Origin: Verrucomicrobiales bacterium | GTDB taxonomy: Bacteria > Verrucomicrobiota > Verrucomicrobiia > Limisphaerales > SXQI01 | DNA: 22,854 nucleotides | Assembly: GCA_028293365.1 (NCBI GenBank) | Contig: JAQGOX010000565.1 | Span: 1 to 22,854, forward strand | Direction of reading: 5' to 3' | Shown here: positions 1-8,412 of the stretch, in pieces | Layout: every line of letters starts with the position of its first letter | How positions within the stretch are numbered: the first letter of the stretch is position 1 | Notes under the pieces: model-generated | Databases searched by the model: none | The model's input: only the letters and a program-made list of their open reading frames with translations | What the model was told of the DNA's origin: nothing | Made by a program: the position numbers and the translations under genes

Positions 1-93
1 TTTGCTCGAAGCGAGATTTGCCCAAAACGTTTCCAGATCGGGAGATTTCGGAAAAACGCCCGCCATCCCAACAATTGCAATCGGTTCTGAGGC
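1..93 (-). other. Start of a further ketosynthase, cut by window edge
   Basis: The last 31 codons visible read EPIAIVGMAGVFPKSPDLE and then TFWANLASSK, the standard N-terminal strand of a type I ketosynthase. At least one more PKS module therefore follows on the same polypeptide outside the window. Confidence 0.9.
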
Positions 94-3000
94 GCGGGAA
101 TGGGAGTTGGAAGAAGTAGCCCCCGAGGAAACACTCTCAACCTCTGGATTGGATTCAGTTGTTCGGAAAGAAATTTCAGATGAGCCGTTTAATCGCCGGT
201 CTCCAACGACGTCCGTGGTCTCTGCGAAACTCCCGTGCTTACTACCAGTTTCTTCCATTCTGTTTTTGCTACGATCCAATCCCTCGAGGGCAGGTTTTTG
301 CGAAGCAATAAAGCGGGCCAAATCACCCAGAGTCTTTTGTTCAAAGAAGATAGAAGGGCTCAGGTCGAGGCTATAAAGCGCATTCAAGCCAGTGATCAAA
401 TCGATCACCAGTACGGAATCGAGGCCGAATTCACCCATGTCCTTTTCGACATTTACGGCTTCAGGTTGGATGCCCAAAAGCGTGGCAACTCGATCCCGTA
501 AAGTGCTCAGTATGCGCGGTGCCACGGCTGCAGAAGGCTGCGTGGCTGCGGGACGAATATTTGAAAATAAACTTTCGATCTTTGTGGAGTTTCCCTGCAA
601 TGCGATGAGTCGCTGGCGCTTTGCACCAATTCCAAACCGAAGCGCGGACATTGCCGTCTTAGTGGATAAAGGAGCAATCCCGGTCGTCCGTTGAAGATCT
701 TCTTCCTTGTCCCTGGAGATGCGCATGCCCCCGTCCTGCCATAAACCCCAGTTAAACGAAATGGTCACTCCAGAACGCTGACCCGACGCGCGCCATGACT
801 CTCGGAGTTCGGCGAAGCCGTCCATAAATCCGTTTGCAGCCCCATAGTCACATTGACCCGGCGTCCCAATGACAGACGATACCGAAGAAAACATCGCAAA
901 AAAGTCCAGCGGTTCCGAAGCAGTCAGCCGGTCCAGCACGAGCGTTCCGTCCACTTTCGGGCGAAGCACGCGCGCAAATGACTCTGCCGATTTGCCTGCA
1001 AGGAAGCCGTCGTCCAAAATTCCGGCGCAATGAAGGATTCCGTGGAATGCACCGAAGCGCATCCGAGCGACTTTAAGGATTTTGACCAAGGAAATCTCGT
1101 CGCTAATATCCGCTTCAAAATAAAGCGCTTCTTTGTTCGCAAGAAAAGCCCGCGCGGGTTCATCCAGTGGCCGACGTCCGATCAGAATAAGCCGTGCTCG
1201 AAATTGTTCGGACAGATATTCACAGAGCAATCGGCCCACACCACCCAAACCGCCAGTAATCAGGTAGGTGCCACCCACCTTGAAGGCCAACTCTTCCCGG
1301 CCGGGGTCTTCTGAAAACACCCGTTTGAATTTGCGCTGAAACCGCTCGTCACCGCGATATTCCAACTCCTGACTCTTCGCACCACTTGTGGGCTGCGACC
1401 ACTCTCGCAAAATCGTATTTCCCACAAACGAGGCGTCGGCGGTTGGATCGACGCGAACCGATCGAAAATCAATACCGCCGACTTCATGCGAAAGGGATCT
1501 TCCAAATGCAGCGGCCGCCGTTACCAATGGCATCGACCTCTCTCCCACCCCGCAAAAGAGGAAATGAATGGGCGCCTCCTTTTTTAACAGGAAACGCTTA
1601 CCAATCTCGAATAGCGATTTCAAATCGCGGGAGGTCGATATCTCAAACTGCTCCTGAGCGTTTTCGCTGAAAAAGACAATATGATCGGGCTTAATGCTTT
1701 GTCCCTGATGAGGCATCCATCGTGTCGCTCGACACTCTGGGCCGAAACGTTGCCTTAAAACCATTTCGAAAGCGGAGGCGAGTGCCTCATTGCCAACCAA
1801 AAGCACATTTCGAGCGTTGATGAGCGCTGCGGGTTCGATCAATGTTTTCTCCCAAACCGGTTCATAAAGCAACGCCGGAGCCGCCTGGGAAGAATTCCGG
1901 GCTTTTGGAATTTTGGAAGGCGGAAAAAACTTAATCGAATAGTCGCGGAAATGAGCGACCCCGACACCAGCATTGTCATTGATGGAAATGTCGAATGTCC
2001 GGACGGCCTTCGCAGAAGAGGGCAAAGACTCGTTACGACGAACATAAATCCAACAATCACGCGGCAGAGCCTGCTGAATTTGCAGTTCGCCTAAAGAGAA
2101 CGGGAGATAAGGCGTATTCGCCGCTTCAGCTTCCTCTTTAACAAGCAACGCAATAGTTTGGAAAGCGCCGTCGATGAGAGCGGGGTGTAGTCCAAAAGCG
2201 GCGGGAGCCAGCCAACTCGCGTCGGGGACACGTAGGCAGGCCAGTAACTCTCTGTCATTGTAATCTACTTGCGAAATGGCTGTCAGGCCCGGTCCGTAGT
2301 CCATGCCATATTTCCGCATCAGGCTATAAAGGTCGCTTCCAGCGCACTTAAGGGTACAACGTTCTCGAATACCCTTAAAATCCAGGGAATCTCCCATGCG
2401 AACCGGTTCGGTGCCGGTTTTCCCCTGGGCGTGAAGGATTCTTGAATCGTCCTGGCTGGAAAAAATCTTGAATTCGTCCGTTTCATCGCCAGATTCAAAT
2501 GCGACCTCGATATCGTACCGTCGGCCGTTGGCGATGATGGGGCTTCTGAAAAAAACTTGTTTTAAGCGTGTGACCAGGCGGTTGCCCGAGCGGGCCTGGG
2601 CAACGGCCCGAGCCAACTCCAACAAAACCGCTCCGGGCAAGATCTTTTCTACCTCAACCACGTGATCGCAAAAGTAGAATTCGTCGCCCGAAAAATGCGT
2701 GCGACAAACTTCATTCGATACTGCGATAGCCCAGGGTTGGGGTGACGAATTAACGCTCCGGGAGGACGCGGATTTCGCGGTTGGATTATCAAGCCAATAA
2801 CGTTGTCGATCGAAGGGATGCCCTGGCAATGAGATTTTTTGTGGTTGTTCTCCGTCAAACAAAGTCTGCCACTCGATCACATGACCTGCCTGCCAGAGAA
2901 TTCCGAGCGAATGGAAAATTTGCGCAGAATTGGAACCAGCTTCATCAGACTTCGCTAAAGAAGGCAAGATGCGAGCCATTTTTATTCCCGAGAGCAATGG

Positions 3001-6000
3001 ATTCGCAGAGCCGACCGGGCCCAGTTCGATCAGAAATCGGGCACCGGAAATGAATTCACCTTCCGCAATACCAGGTTTCTCCAAACGGGCCCAATATTTA
3101 TAATCGATTGCATCACTATCAGTAAGCTGACGACCCGTTCGTGCATCGATCAACGGAATTTTTGGAACTTGCAGCGAAAGACCGCGCCAGAGCTCCGAAG
3201 GCTGTGTCGAACCATTGTTGACTGACAAATCGCGGCCGATTTGAAAAAGAATAGGCAGAACCTCATTGATTTTGAAAACGCCCGCTACCGCTGCTGCAGC
3301 GTATTTACAAAAACCCGAGCCAATGGCGTTGGAGGGTCGAATCCCCCACCCTTCCCAAAGCATCGCCAACGAATGGTTCAAAAGAACCGAAAGCGGAATT
3401 GAAATGGCGGGACTTGTCCACTGCTCCATTACTTCTCGGAAATTATCCTCTCCCGGGAATAACAGCGTGATTGGATCTGTTCCGAAATATGTCCGCAGAA
3501 CCGCACACCCCTCGTCGACACACCGTCGAAAACGAGGTTCCTTCTGATAAAGTTCCAGTGCGGAAGCCGGGCCGCTGTAATCGGCGAAAACAAACGTAAC
3601 GGAAGTCTCGGGCTCAGCTTGACGCGGATCGGAAGCGGCCTCCAACGCTTCTATAGCACCAGCCGTATTTTGGCAGACCACAAACCTGCGCCATTCAAAC
3701 GATTGACGTCCGGTCTGCAGTGTGAAGGAAAGATTGGCGAGCGAAATGTCTGGATCTTGGCGCAAATGTGCCGCGAGATTTCGAGCCATTAGTTCCAGCG
3801 CGGAACTCGATTTGGCCGAAAAAGGAAGCAAGCGAATGGAGCGCAAGTTTGTTTTCTTGTCGAATTCCGGAGGCTCTTCGAGAATGGCGTGCGCATTCGT
3901 ACCACCAATACCGAAAGAACTAATCCCGGCGCGCCTCGGGTGACCACTTTCCTGCCAGGGAGTAAACCGTGTGTTTATATAAAATGGAGTTCGGTCCAGG
4001 CTCAGGTGTGGATTCGGGCTTTGAAAGTGCAGGCTGGGAACCAGCACTTTATCTCGCAGACATAAAACTGTTTTGATTAATCCTGCGACACCGGCAGCGG
4101 TGTTCAGATGACCCACATTCGTCTTTACTGAACCCAGCGCACAGCTTCCTTGTTCGAATTTTTCATTTTTAAATGCCTCTGCGAGAGCTCGCACCTCGAT
4201 GGGATCTCCGACAACGGTGCCAGTCCCATGCGCCTCTACATAACCAATGGTCTTCGGATCAACTCCCGCACGATTCAGGGCAAGGGTAATCGCGCCGCTC
4301 TGCCCTTGAACACTGGGGGCCATAAAATCTACTTTCGAAGTCCCGTCGTTATTGACTGCCGAGCCGCGGATGACAGCGTAAATCTGGTCACGGTCTGCGA
4401 GCGCCTTTGCAAGCGGCTTTAGCAGAACCAATCCCACACCGTTACTAAAGATCGTCCCCTCCCCTTTTTCGTCGAACGCTCGACAATGGCCGTCTGGTGA
4501 AAGGACCATATCCTTTTGGTGCAGGTAGCCCGCGTTTTGGGGGAACATTATGGATACGCCACCTGCAAGTGCCGCGTCGCAATCGCCGTCCAGCAAACTC
4601 TGGCAGGCCAAGTGCACCGCGACGAGTGAGCTGGAACAGGCTGTCTGAACCGCCAAACTCGGGCCCGTGAGTCCAAGTTTGTAAGAGATTCGCGTCGAGG
4701 CGAAATCCCGGTCGTTCGAGGCAAATGCGAGCGACGCCAGAGCCGCGGACGAATTCTCGGAAAGTGTGCGAAGATCTGGATGCCAATAGGTATTCGCAGC
4801 GACTCCGGAAAAAACTCCGATACGCCCCGCATAAGCTTTGGGATCACAACCCGCGTCTTCCAGCGCTTGCCAGGCGCATTCCAACAAAACCCTTTGCTGA
4901 GGGTCCAGAATACGCGCCTGAGCCTGACTGTAACCAAAGAACACAGGGTCGAAAAGGTCCGCACCGGCGAGGATTCCCCCCGCTTTCACATAGTTGGGAC
5001 GTTTGAGCAACTCTGGTTCGATCCCAGTTGCCAGTATTTCCTCCGTTTTAAAGAAGGAAATGCTTTCCACTCCGCCTTTTAGGTTGTTCCAGAATTCATC
5101 AATATTGGAAGCCCCTGGAAACCTGCCCGCCATGCCGATTATCGCGATGCCATCCGAAAATTGTGTATTACGGGATGAAACGTTACTTATCCGTTGGTTG
5201 ATTTCTGCTGCCGGAGGTGGCATTTGCCGACTTTCAATGAAACGCGCCAGAGACGAAATAGTGGGATAGGTAAATAGATCGAGCAGCTCGATTTCGTATA
5301 ATTGACGAACCTGCCGCACAACTTGAGTCGCAAGCAGCGAGTGTCCGCCGAGTTCGAAAAAATTTTCGTGCGCACTCACCTTCTCAAGGTGAAGCGCCTC
5401 AGACCAAATCCTGCCAAGTTCTTTTTCAACAGCGCCGCGCGCGGGTACAAATTCGGAAGATTCCATCCGGCCCCGATCCGGCGCCGGCAATTGTTTGCGA
5501 TCTACTTTGCCATTTGGCGTGAGCGGAAACCGTTCCATCTTGACGAAAACAGAAGGCAACATGTATTCAGGCAAACTCGAACGCAGGAAAGCGCGCAGGT
5601 CAGCCGGCGCCATTGCGGCAATATCATTTGGGATTATGTAGGCCACCAGTTGGTCGCCCGTTGCGATGACCACCGACTGCCTCACCGAGGGGTGTTTCTG
5701 CAAATTATTTTCTATTTCGCCGAGCTCAATACGGAATCCACGGAGCTTAACCTGATGATCGAGCCGGCCAAGAAAGAGAAGGGTTCCGTCATTTTGAAAC
5801 CGCGCCAGATCGCCCGTGCGATATAAGCGTTGCGACATAGTCGGATTAAAGGAATTCGAAACAAACTTTTCGACCGTCAATTCCGGGCGATTCCAATAAC
5901 CCCGCGCAACGCCTTCTCCGCCGATGTAAAGCTCACCAGGAACGCCGATGGGAGCAAGCTGTTTATGCCGATCAAGAATATAGAGCTGGGTATTTGCAAT

Positions 6001-8412
6001 CGGATGCCCCAAAGGGACGGGTCCTTCGGTCTGTCTCAATTGAGCAATAGCAGACCAGATAGTGGTTTCAGTCGGTCCAAAAAGATTCCAAACTTCTCGT
6101 CCGAGCTCCAATAATCTATTCGCGAGAGAACGGGAAAGGGTTTCACCGCCACAAAAAATCTTCAGAGGGATACGGTCCTGCCAACCGGATTCCAATAGCA
6201 TCCTCCAGGTGGCGGGTGTCGCCTGCATTATGGTAGCTCCGGAATTCTTCATCAGAGCCAAAAGGCGAACAGGATCGGCGGAAACGGCTTGGGTCGCAAT
6301 GACTACCTGTGCACCTACTGTTAACGGAAGAAAGAGTTCCAGTCCGGCGATGTCGAAGGAGAGAGTCGTAACCGCCAATAAAATATCATCGGGCGAGATG
6401 CCGGGTGCTTCCGCCATCGATTGGAGAAAATTGACCACGGAACGATGAGTGATTTCCACTCCTTTCGGATTCCCCGTCGAACCGGATGTATAAATCAGAT
6501 ATGCGTCGTCGGAAGGCGAGCTACTCTGAGCTTGGACTTCCGCAATATCGATTTCACCGAGAGTCTCGATATCCAGACATGGGATTGGCTGAAGGGCAAA
6601 AAGGCTCGTGTGCTTCCGCTGGGTCAAAATCAAATGAAGCTGCGCATCTCCAGCCATGAAGCTCAGCCTTTCCGCAGGAAATGCAGGATCCAATGGCACG
6701 TAAGCAGCCCCGGATTTCAGAATTCCGAGAACAGAAACGAGCATCTTGATCCCTCGATCAAGGCAAATCCCGACGCGTTTATTCCTGCCCGCCCCGCGTT
6801 CGCGCAATAACGAAGCGAAACGATTGCTCTGAAGGTCCAACTCAGCGTAGGTCAAAGATTCCGAACCGCAGGTCACCGCGATTCGATCTGGAGTTCTCAA
6901 TGCCTGCTCGACCAGCAAATCATGAATACACTTGCCTAGTGGGAATTTACGCTGTGTTTGATTCCAGCCGTGCAATAGCCGCTCCGTTTCTTCCGGCCCG
7001 ATCAAGGAAATCTCCCAAAGCGGTATCTTTGAATTTCCGATTATGGCGTCCAGAATCCGGCGGAAATGCCCTGTCATTCTGGAAATCGTTTCAGTGCTGA
7101 ATAAATCCGGGTTAAAACGAAAGGCGGCCCGCAAAGTTTCGCCTAAATCAAAAATATCCAGAGTAAGGTCGAACTCTCCTTCCTGATGAAGCCATTCGAA
7201 TGGTTCTAAAGACGGTGATTGCGTGATGCGTTCCGACCCATCCAGCGTTTCATGGTTTTTCACCCAGTTTTCCAGAGTGAAGGCAACTTGAAAAATGGGC
7301 GATCGGCTGGGGTCACGGGCAATCTTCTGCTGTTGAACCAAAAGCGGAAAAGGATAATCCTGGTGCTGAATCGCCCCGTAAACTTTTTCACGAACCTGTT
7401 CGAGCAATTCTGAAAAAAGTGGATCTTCGGTTAGTCTTGCCCGGATGGGAACGACATTGATAAAATATCCCACCACACACTCGAAGCCTGGCTCGGTGCG
7501 GCCCATCATTGGGGTTCCAACAACAATATCTCTCTGACCGGAGTAGCGGTGCAGTAACGTAAAGAACGCCCCCAGCAAAACCATGTATAATGTAGCGTTT
7601 TGGTCTTCCGAGAATGCACGAAGCTTTTGAAGACACGGGCCATCAATATCGAACTTCAGGCTTTCTCCGTTGTAGGTTTGGACGGCGGGTCGCGAATAAT
7701 CCGCAGGCAAGTCAAGAATGGGAATTTCACCTTCCAATTCCGTCCGCCAATAGTTTTGTAATTCTTTACCTTCCGGTCCTTCCAGAAGTTGCTTTTGCCA
7801 AGTTACGAACTCCGAGTAGCGCGAAATCGGATAAGTCGCGGGGATTTTCCGATTCTCCTTAAGCTCGAAATAGGCACCGAGTAACTGCTCAATAACGATT
7901 TTCGCGGAAACCCCGTCAAATACGATGTGATGAACGCACAAAAGGAGCAGGTCAGGTTCGGAGCCGCGACGGAATACGGTGGCGCGGAACAAAGGTCCGT
8001 TCGCGAGCTGGAAAGGAACGCGATTCAATTCGCGAATGCGCGCGCGCAGTTGTTCTGATGAACGTTCGCCAAAATCCTCTTCAAGAATCGTCAATTCCAC
8101 GAGAGGCATAATTACCTGCCGCACCGGATATCCTTCAAAACGCACGCGCAATGATGGGTGCCGCCGGACGATCAGGTTCAATGCCTTTTCGAGAAGGTCC
8201 ACACGCACTTTCGACTCGATGGGAAAAACGAACGGTAGATTATACGCAAAGTTATTGGGGGATAGTTGAGCCAGAAACCAAAGAGCCTCCTGGCCATGCG
8301 AGAGCGGATAAACTTCGGCTACCGCCGCGGCTTTAGCCTGTAACAATTGCGTCAGGCGATCACGTTTGGATCGAGACTGTACAGAAAACAGGTCGAGATT
8401 GCCGAGTGTCAT
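1..8412 (-). CDS. Hybrid NRPS/trans-AT PKS, C-A-PCP-KS-AT(vestigial)-DH-KR-ACP-KS (3' end beyond window)
   Basis: Megasynthase reading frame of 2804 codons, open from the ATG at 8410-8412 through the left window edge without a stop. It should condense the upstream acyl chain with an activated amino acid, then extend it by one ketide unit. Domains by residue: condensation about 25-450, adenylation 468-978, PCP 993-1062, ketosynthase 1088-1515, degenerate acyltransferase 1600-1885, dehydratase 1890-2150, ketoreductase with structural half 2160-2570, ACP 2635-2710, and the first 31 residues of another KS. The ATG overlaps the stop of the gene before it (ATGA), and a GGGAAGG Shine-Dalgarno sequence lies 8 nt upstream, which fixes the start. 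The N terminus runs almost directly into the C domain. The module is probably loaded in trans because its own AT is destroyed. The DH and KR together predict an alpha,beta-unsaturated unit next to the amino acid. The identity is certain; substrate and product are inference. Confidence 0.95.
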   Translation of the reverse strand, partial: MTLGNLDLFSVQSRSKRDRLTQLLQAKAAAVAEVYPLSHGQEALWFLAQLSPNNFAYNLPFVFPIESKVRVDLLEKALNLIVRRHPSLRVRFEGYPVRQVIMPLVELTILEEDFGERSSEQLRARIRELNRVPFQLANGPLFRATVFRRGSEPDLLLLCVHHIVFDGVSAKIVIEQLLGAYFELKENRKIPATYPISRYSEFVTWQKQLLEGPEGKELQNYWRTELEGEIPILDLPADYSRPAVQTYNGESLKFDIDGPCLQKLRAFSEDQNATLYMVLLGAFFTLLHRYSGQRDIVVGTPMMGRTEPGFECVVGYFINVVPIRARLTEDPLFSELLEQVREKVYGAIQHQDYPFPLLVQQQKIARDPSRSPIFQVAFTLENWVKNHETLDGSERITQSPSLEPFEWLHQEGEFDLTLDIFDLGETLRAAFRFNPDLFSTETISRMTGHFRRILDAIIGNSKIPLWEISLIGPEETERLLHGWNQTQRKFPLGKCIHDLLVEQALRTPDRIAVTCGSESLTYAELDLQSNRFASLLRERGAGRNKRVGICLDRGIKMLVSVLGILKSGAAYVPLDPAFPAERLSFMAGDAQLHLILTQRKHTSLFALQPIPCLDIETLGEIDIAEVQAQSSSPSDDAYLIYTSGSTGNPKGVEITHRSVVNFLQSMAEAPGISPDDILLAVTTLSFDIAGLELFLPLTVGAQVVIATQAVSADPVRLLALMKNSGATIMQATPATWRMLLESGWQDRIPLKIFCGGETLSRSLANRLLELGREVWNLFGPTETTIWSAIAQLRQTEGPVPLGHPIANTQLYILDRHKQLAPIGVPGELYIGGEGVARGYWNRPELTVEKFVSNSFNPTMSQRLYRTGDLARFQNDGTLLFLGRLDHQVKLRGFRIELGEIENNLQKHPSVRQSVVIATGDQLVAYIIPNDIAAMAPADLRAFLRSSLPEYMLPSVFVKMERFPLTPNGKVDRKQLPAPDRGRMESSEFVPARGAVEKELGRIWSEALHLEKVSAHENFFELGGHSLLATQVVRQVRQLYEIELLDLFTYPTISSLARFIESRQMPPPAAEINQRISNVSSRNTQFSDGIAIIGMAGRFPGASNIDEFWNNLKGGVESISFFKTEEILATGIEPELLKRPNYVKAGGILAGADLFDPVFFGYSQAQARILDPQQRVLLECAWQALEDAGCDPKAYAGRIGVFSGVAANTYWHPDLRTLSENSSAALASLAFASNDRDFASTRISYKLGLTGPSLAVQTACSSSLVAVHLACQSLLDGDCDAALAGGVSIMFPQNAGYLHQKDMVLSPDGHCRAFDEKGEGTIFSNGVGLVLLKPLAKALADRDQIYAVIRGSAVNNDGTSKVDFMAPSVQGQSGAITLALNRAGVDPKTIGYVEAHGTGTVVGDPIEVRALAEAFKNEKFEQGSCALGSVKTNVGHLNTAAGVAGLIKTVLCLRDKVLVPSLHFQSPNPHLSLDRTPFYINTRFTPWQESGHPRRAGISSFGIGGTNAHAILEEPPEFDKKTNLRSIRLLPFSAKSSSALELMARNLAAHLRQDPDISLANLSFTLQTGRQSFEWRRFVVCQNTAGAIEALEAASDPRQAEPETSVTFVFADYSGPASALELYQKEPRFRRCVDEGCAVLRTYFGTDPITLLFPGEDNFREVMEQWTSPAISIPLSVLLNHSLAMLWEGWGIRPSNAIGSGFCKYAAAAVAGVFKINEVLPILFQIGRDLSVNNGSTQPSELWRGLSLQVPKIPLIDARTGRQLTDSDAIDYKYWARLEKPGIAEGEFISGARFLIELGPVGSANPLLSGIKMARILPSLAKSDEAGSNSAQIFHSLGILWQAGHVIEWQTLFDGEQPQKISLPGHPFDRQRYWLDNPTAKSASSRSVNSSPQPWAIAVSNEVCRTHFSGDEFYFCDHVVEVEKILPGAVLLELARAVAQARSGNRLVTRLKQVFFRSPIIANGRRYDIEVAFESGDETDEFKIFSSQDDSRILHAQGKTGTEPVRMGDSLDFKGIRERCTLKCAGSDLYSLMRKYGMDYGPGLTAISQVDYNDRELLACLRVPDASWLAPAAFGLHPALIDGAFQTIALLVKEEAEAANTPYLPFSLGELQIQQALPRDCWIYVRRNESLPSSAKAVRTFDISINDNAGVGVAHFRDYSIKFFPPSKIPKARNSSQAAPALLYEPVWEKTLIEPAALINARNVLLVGNEALASAFEMVLRQRFGPECRATRWMPHQGQSIKPDHIVFFSENAQEQFEISTSRDLKSLFEIGKRFLLKKEAPIHFLFCGVGERSMPLVTAAAAFGRSLSHEVGGIDFRSVRVDPTADASFVGNTILREWSQPTSGAKSQELEYRGDERFQRKFKRVFSEDPGREELAFKVGGTYLITGGLGGVGRLLCEYLSEQFRARLILIGRRPLDEPARAFLANKEALYFEADISDEISLVKILKVARMRFGAFHGILHCAGILDDGFLAGKSAESFARVLRPKVDGTLVLDRLTASEPLDFFAMFSSVSSVIGTPGQCDYGAANGFMDGFAELRESWRASGQRSGVTISFNWGLWQDGGMRISRDKEEDLQRTTGIAPLSTKTAMSALRFGIGAKRQRLIALQGNSTKIESLFSNIRPAATQPSAAVAPRILSTLRDRVATLLGIQPEAVNVEKDMGEFGLDSVLVIDLITGLNALYSLDLSPSIFFEQKTLGDLARFIASQKPALEGLDRSKNRMEETGSKHGSFAETTDVVGDRRLNGSSEISFRTTESNPEVESVSSGATSSNSHSRASEPIAIVGMAGVFPKSPDLETFWANLASSK
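283..510 (-). other. Acyl carrier protein (ACP)
   Basis: Residues about 2635-2710, with the EFGLDSV signature and pantetheine-accepting Ser2666. It is followed by SPSIFFEQKTLGDLARF, the helix usual in type I PKS carrier domains. A low-complexity Ser/Glu-rich linker of about 65 residues joins it to the next KS. Confidence 0.93.
703..1935 (-). other. Ketoreductase (KR) domain with structural half
   Basis: Residues about 2160-2570. The nucleotide-binding loop TGGLGGVG starts at 2386. The catalytic residues Lys2486, Ser2510, Tyr2523 and Asn2527 are all present in the usual spacing. The LDD motif of B-type ketoreductases is present (2466-2468, in CAGILDDGFL). This predicts NADPH reduction to the B-type (usually D-configured) alcohol, which the DH would then dehydrate. 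The stereochemical call is a family rule, not a measurement. Confidence 0.92.
1963..2745 (-). other. Dehydratase (DH) domain
   Basis: Residues about 1890-2150, double hot-dog DH. The catalytic His1917 lies in DHVVEVEKILPG, and the partner Asp2081 lies in HPALIDGAFQ (DxxxQ retained). The glycine of the HxxxGxxxxP motif is valine here (Val1921), while the proline is kept. Together with the KR behind it, it should turn a beta-hydroxyacyl-ACP into an enoyl-ACP. The Gly-to-Val change leaves some doubt about activity. Confidence 0.87.
2758..3615 (-). other. Vestigial acyltransferase (AT) domain, catalytically dead
   Basis: Residues about 1600-1885. An AT relic is recognisable from ELYQKEPRFRRCVDEGCAVL near the N terminus, LAMLWEGWGIRPSNAIG before the active-site position, YAAAAVAGVF after it, and IPLIDARTGR, YWARL and LIELGPVGS toward the C terminus. 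The GQGSQ loop is replaced by ADYSGP (from 1610). The active-site GHSxGE is GSGFCK (1698-1703), with glycine in place of the nucleophilic serine. Only about 26 residues separate the conserved arginine (1727) from the IPLIDARTG block, where ATs usually have over 100. The small subdomain with the catalytic histidine is therefore missing. The reading frame stays open, so the piece persists as a structural linker. Confidence 0.85.
3868..5151 (-). other. Ketosynthase (KS), cis-AT-like type, intact triad
   Basis: Residues about 1088-1515. The catalytic triad is complete: Cys1259 in QTACSSS, His1395 in EAHGTGT and His1435 in TNVGH. It ends with the FGIGGTNAHAILEEPPE boundary. Internal signatures such as SPDGHCRAFD, RGSAVNNDG and APSVQGQ resemble KS domains of ordinary AT-containing hybrid modules more than the trans-AT KS domains of genes 1-3 here. 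It should catalyse elongation from the PCP-bound aminoacyl intermediate. The clade assignment is by eye and needs a tree. Confidence 0.93.
5227..5436 (-). other. Peptidyl carrier protein (PCP)
   Basis: Residues about 993-1062. It has the FFELGGHSLLAT signature, with the phosphopantetheine-accepting serine at residue 1025. It directly follows the adenylation domain and precedes the ketosynthase, so it carries the activated amino acid and then the amidated chain. Confidence 0.94.
5479..7011 (-). other. Adenylation (A) domain, glycine-like specificity pocket
   Basis: Residues about 468-978. Core motifs are intact: A3 YTSGSTGNPKGV (from residue 641), A4 FDIAGLELF (686), A5 FGPTETT, A6 GELYIGGEGVARGY, A7 YRTGDL, A8 LRGFRIELGEIE and A10 with NGKVDR (Lys969). 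Aligning these by eye to the GrsA pocket positions gives the ten-residue code D-I-L-Q-F-G-L-I-W-K. This is very close to codes I associate with glycine (D-I-L-Q-L-G-L-I-W-K type). Glycine is therefore the best guess. The alignment was done without software, and position 299 (Phe) is the least secure. Confidence 0.9.
7063..8340 (-). other. Condensation (C) domain
   Basis: Residues about 25-450 of the 1-8412 protein. The C1-like motif YPLSHGQEALWFL opens the domain. The catalytic HHxxxDG motif is intact as HHIVFDG at residues 161-167, so amide-bond formation is expected. It should accept the acyl chain from the ACP that ends the preceding protein and join it to the amino acid held on the PCP of this protein. 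Confidence 0.93.

Noticed and set aside
5302..5826. Plus-strand open frame of 174 codons (and other plus-strand frames such as 19414-20142, 242 codons)
   Set aside because: They lie antisense to conserved A-domain/PCP and methyltransferase coding sequence. Their translations are basic and low in recognisable motifs, and they are explained as shadows of the real minus-strand frame.
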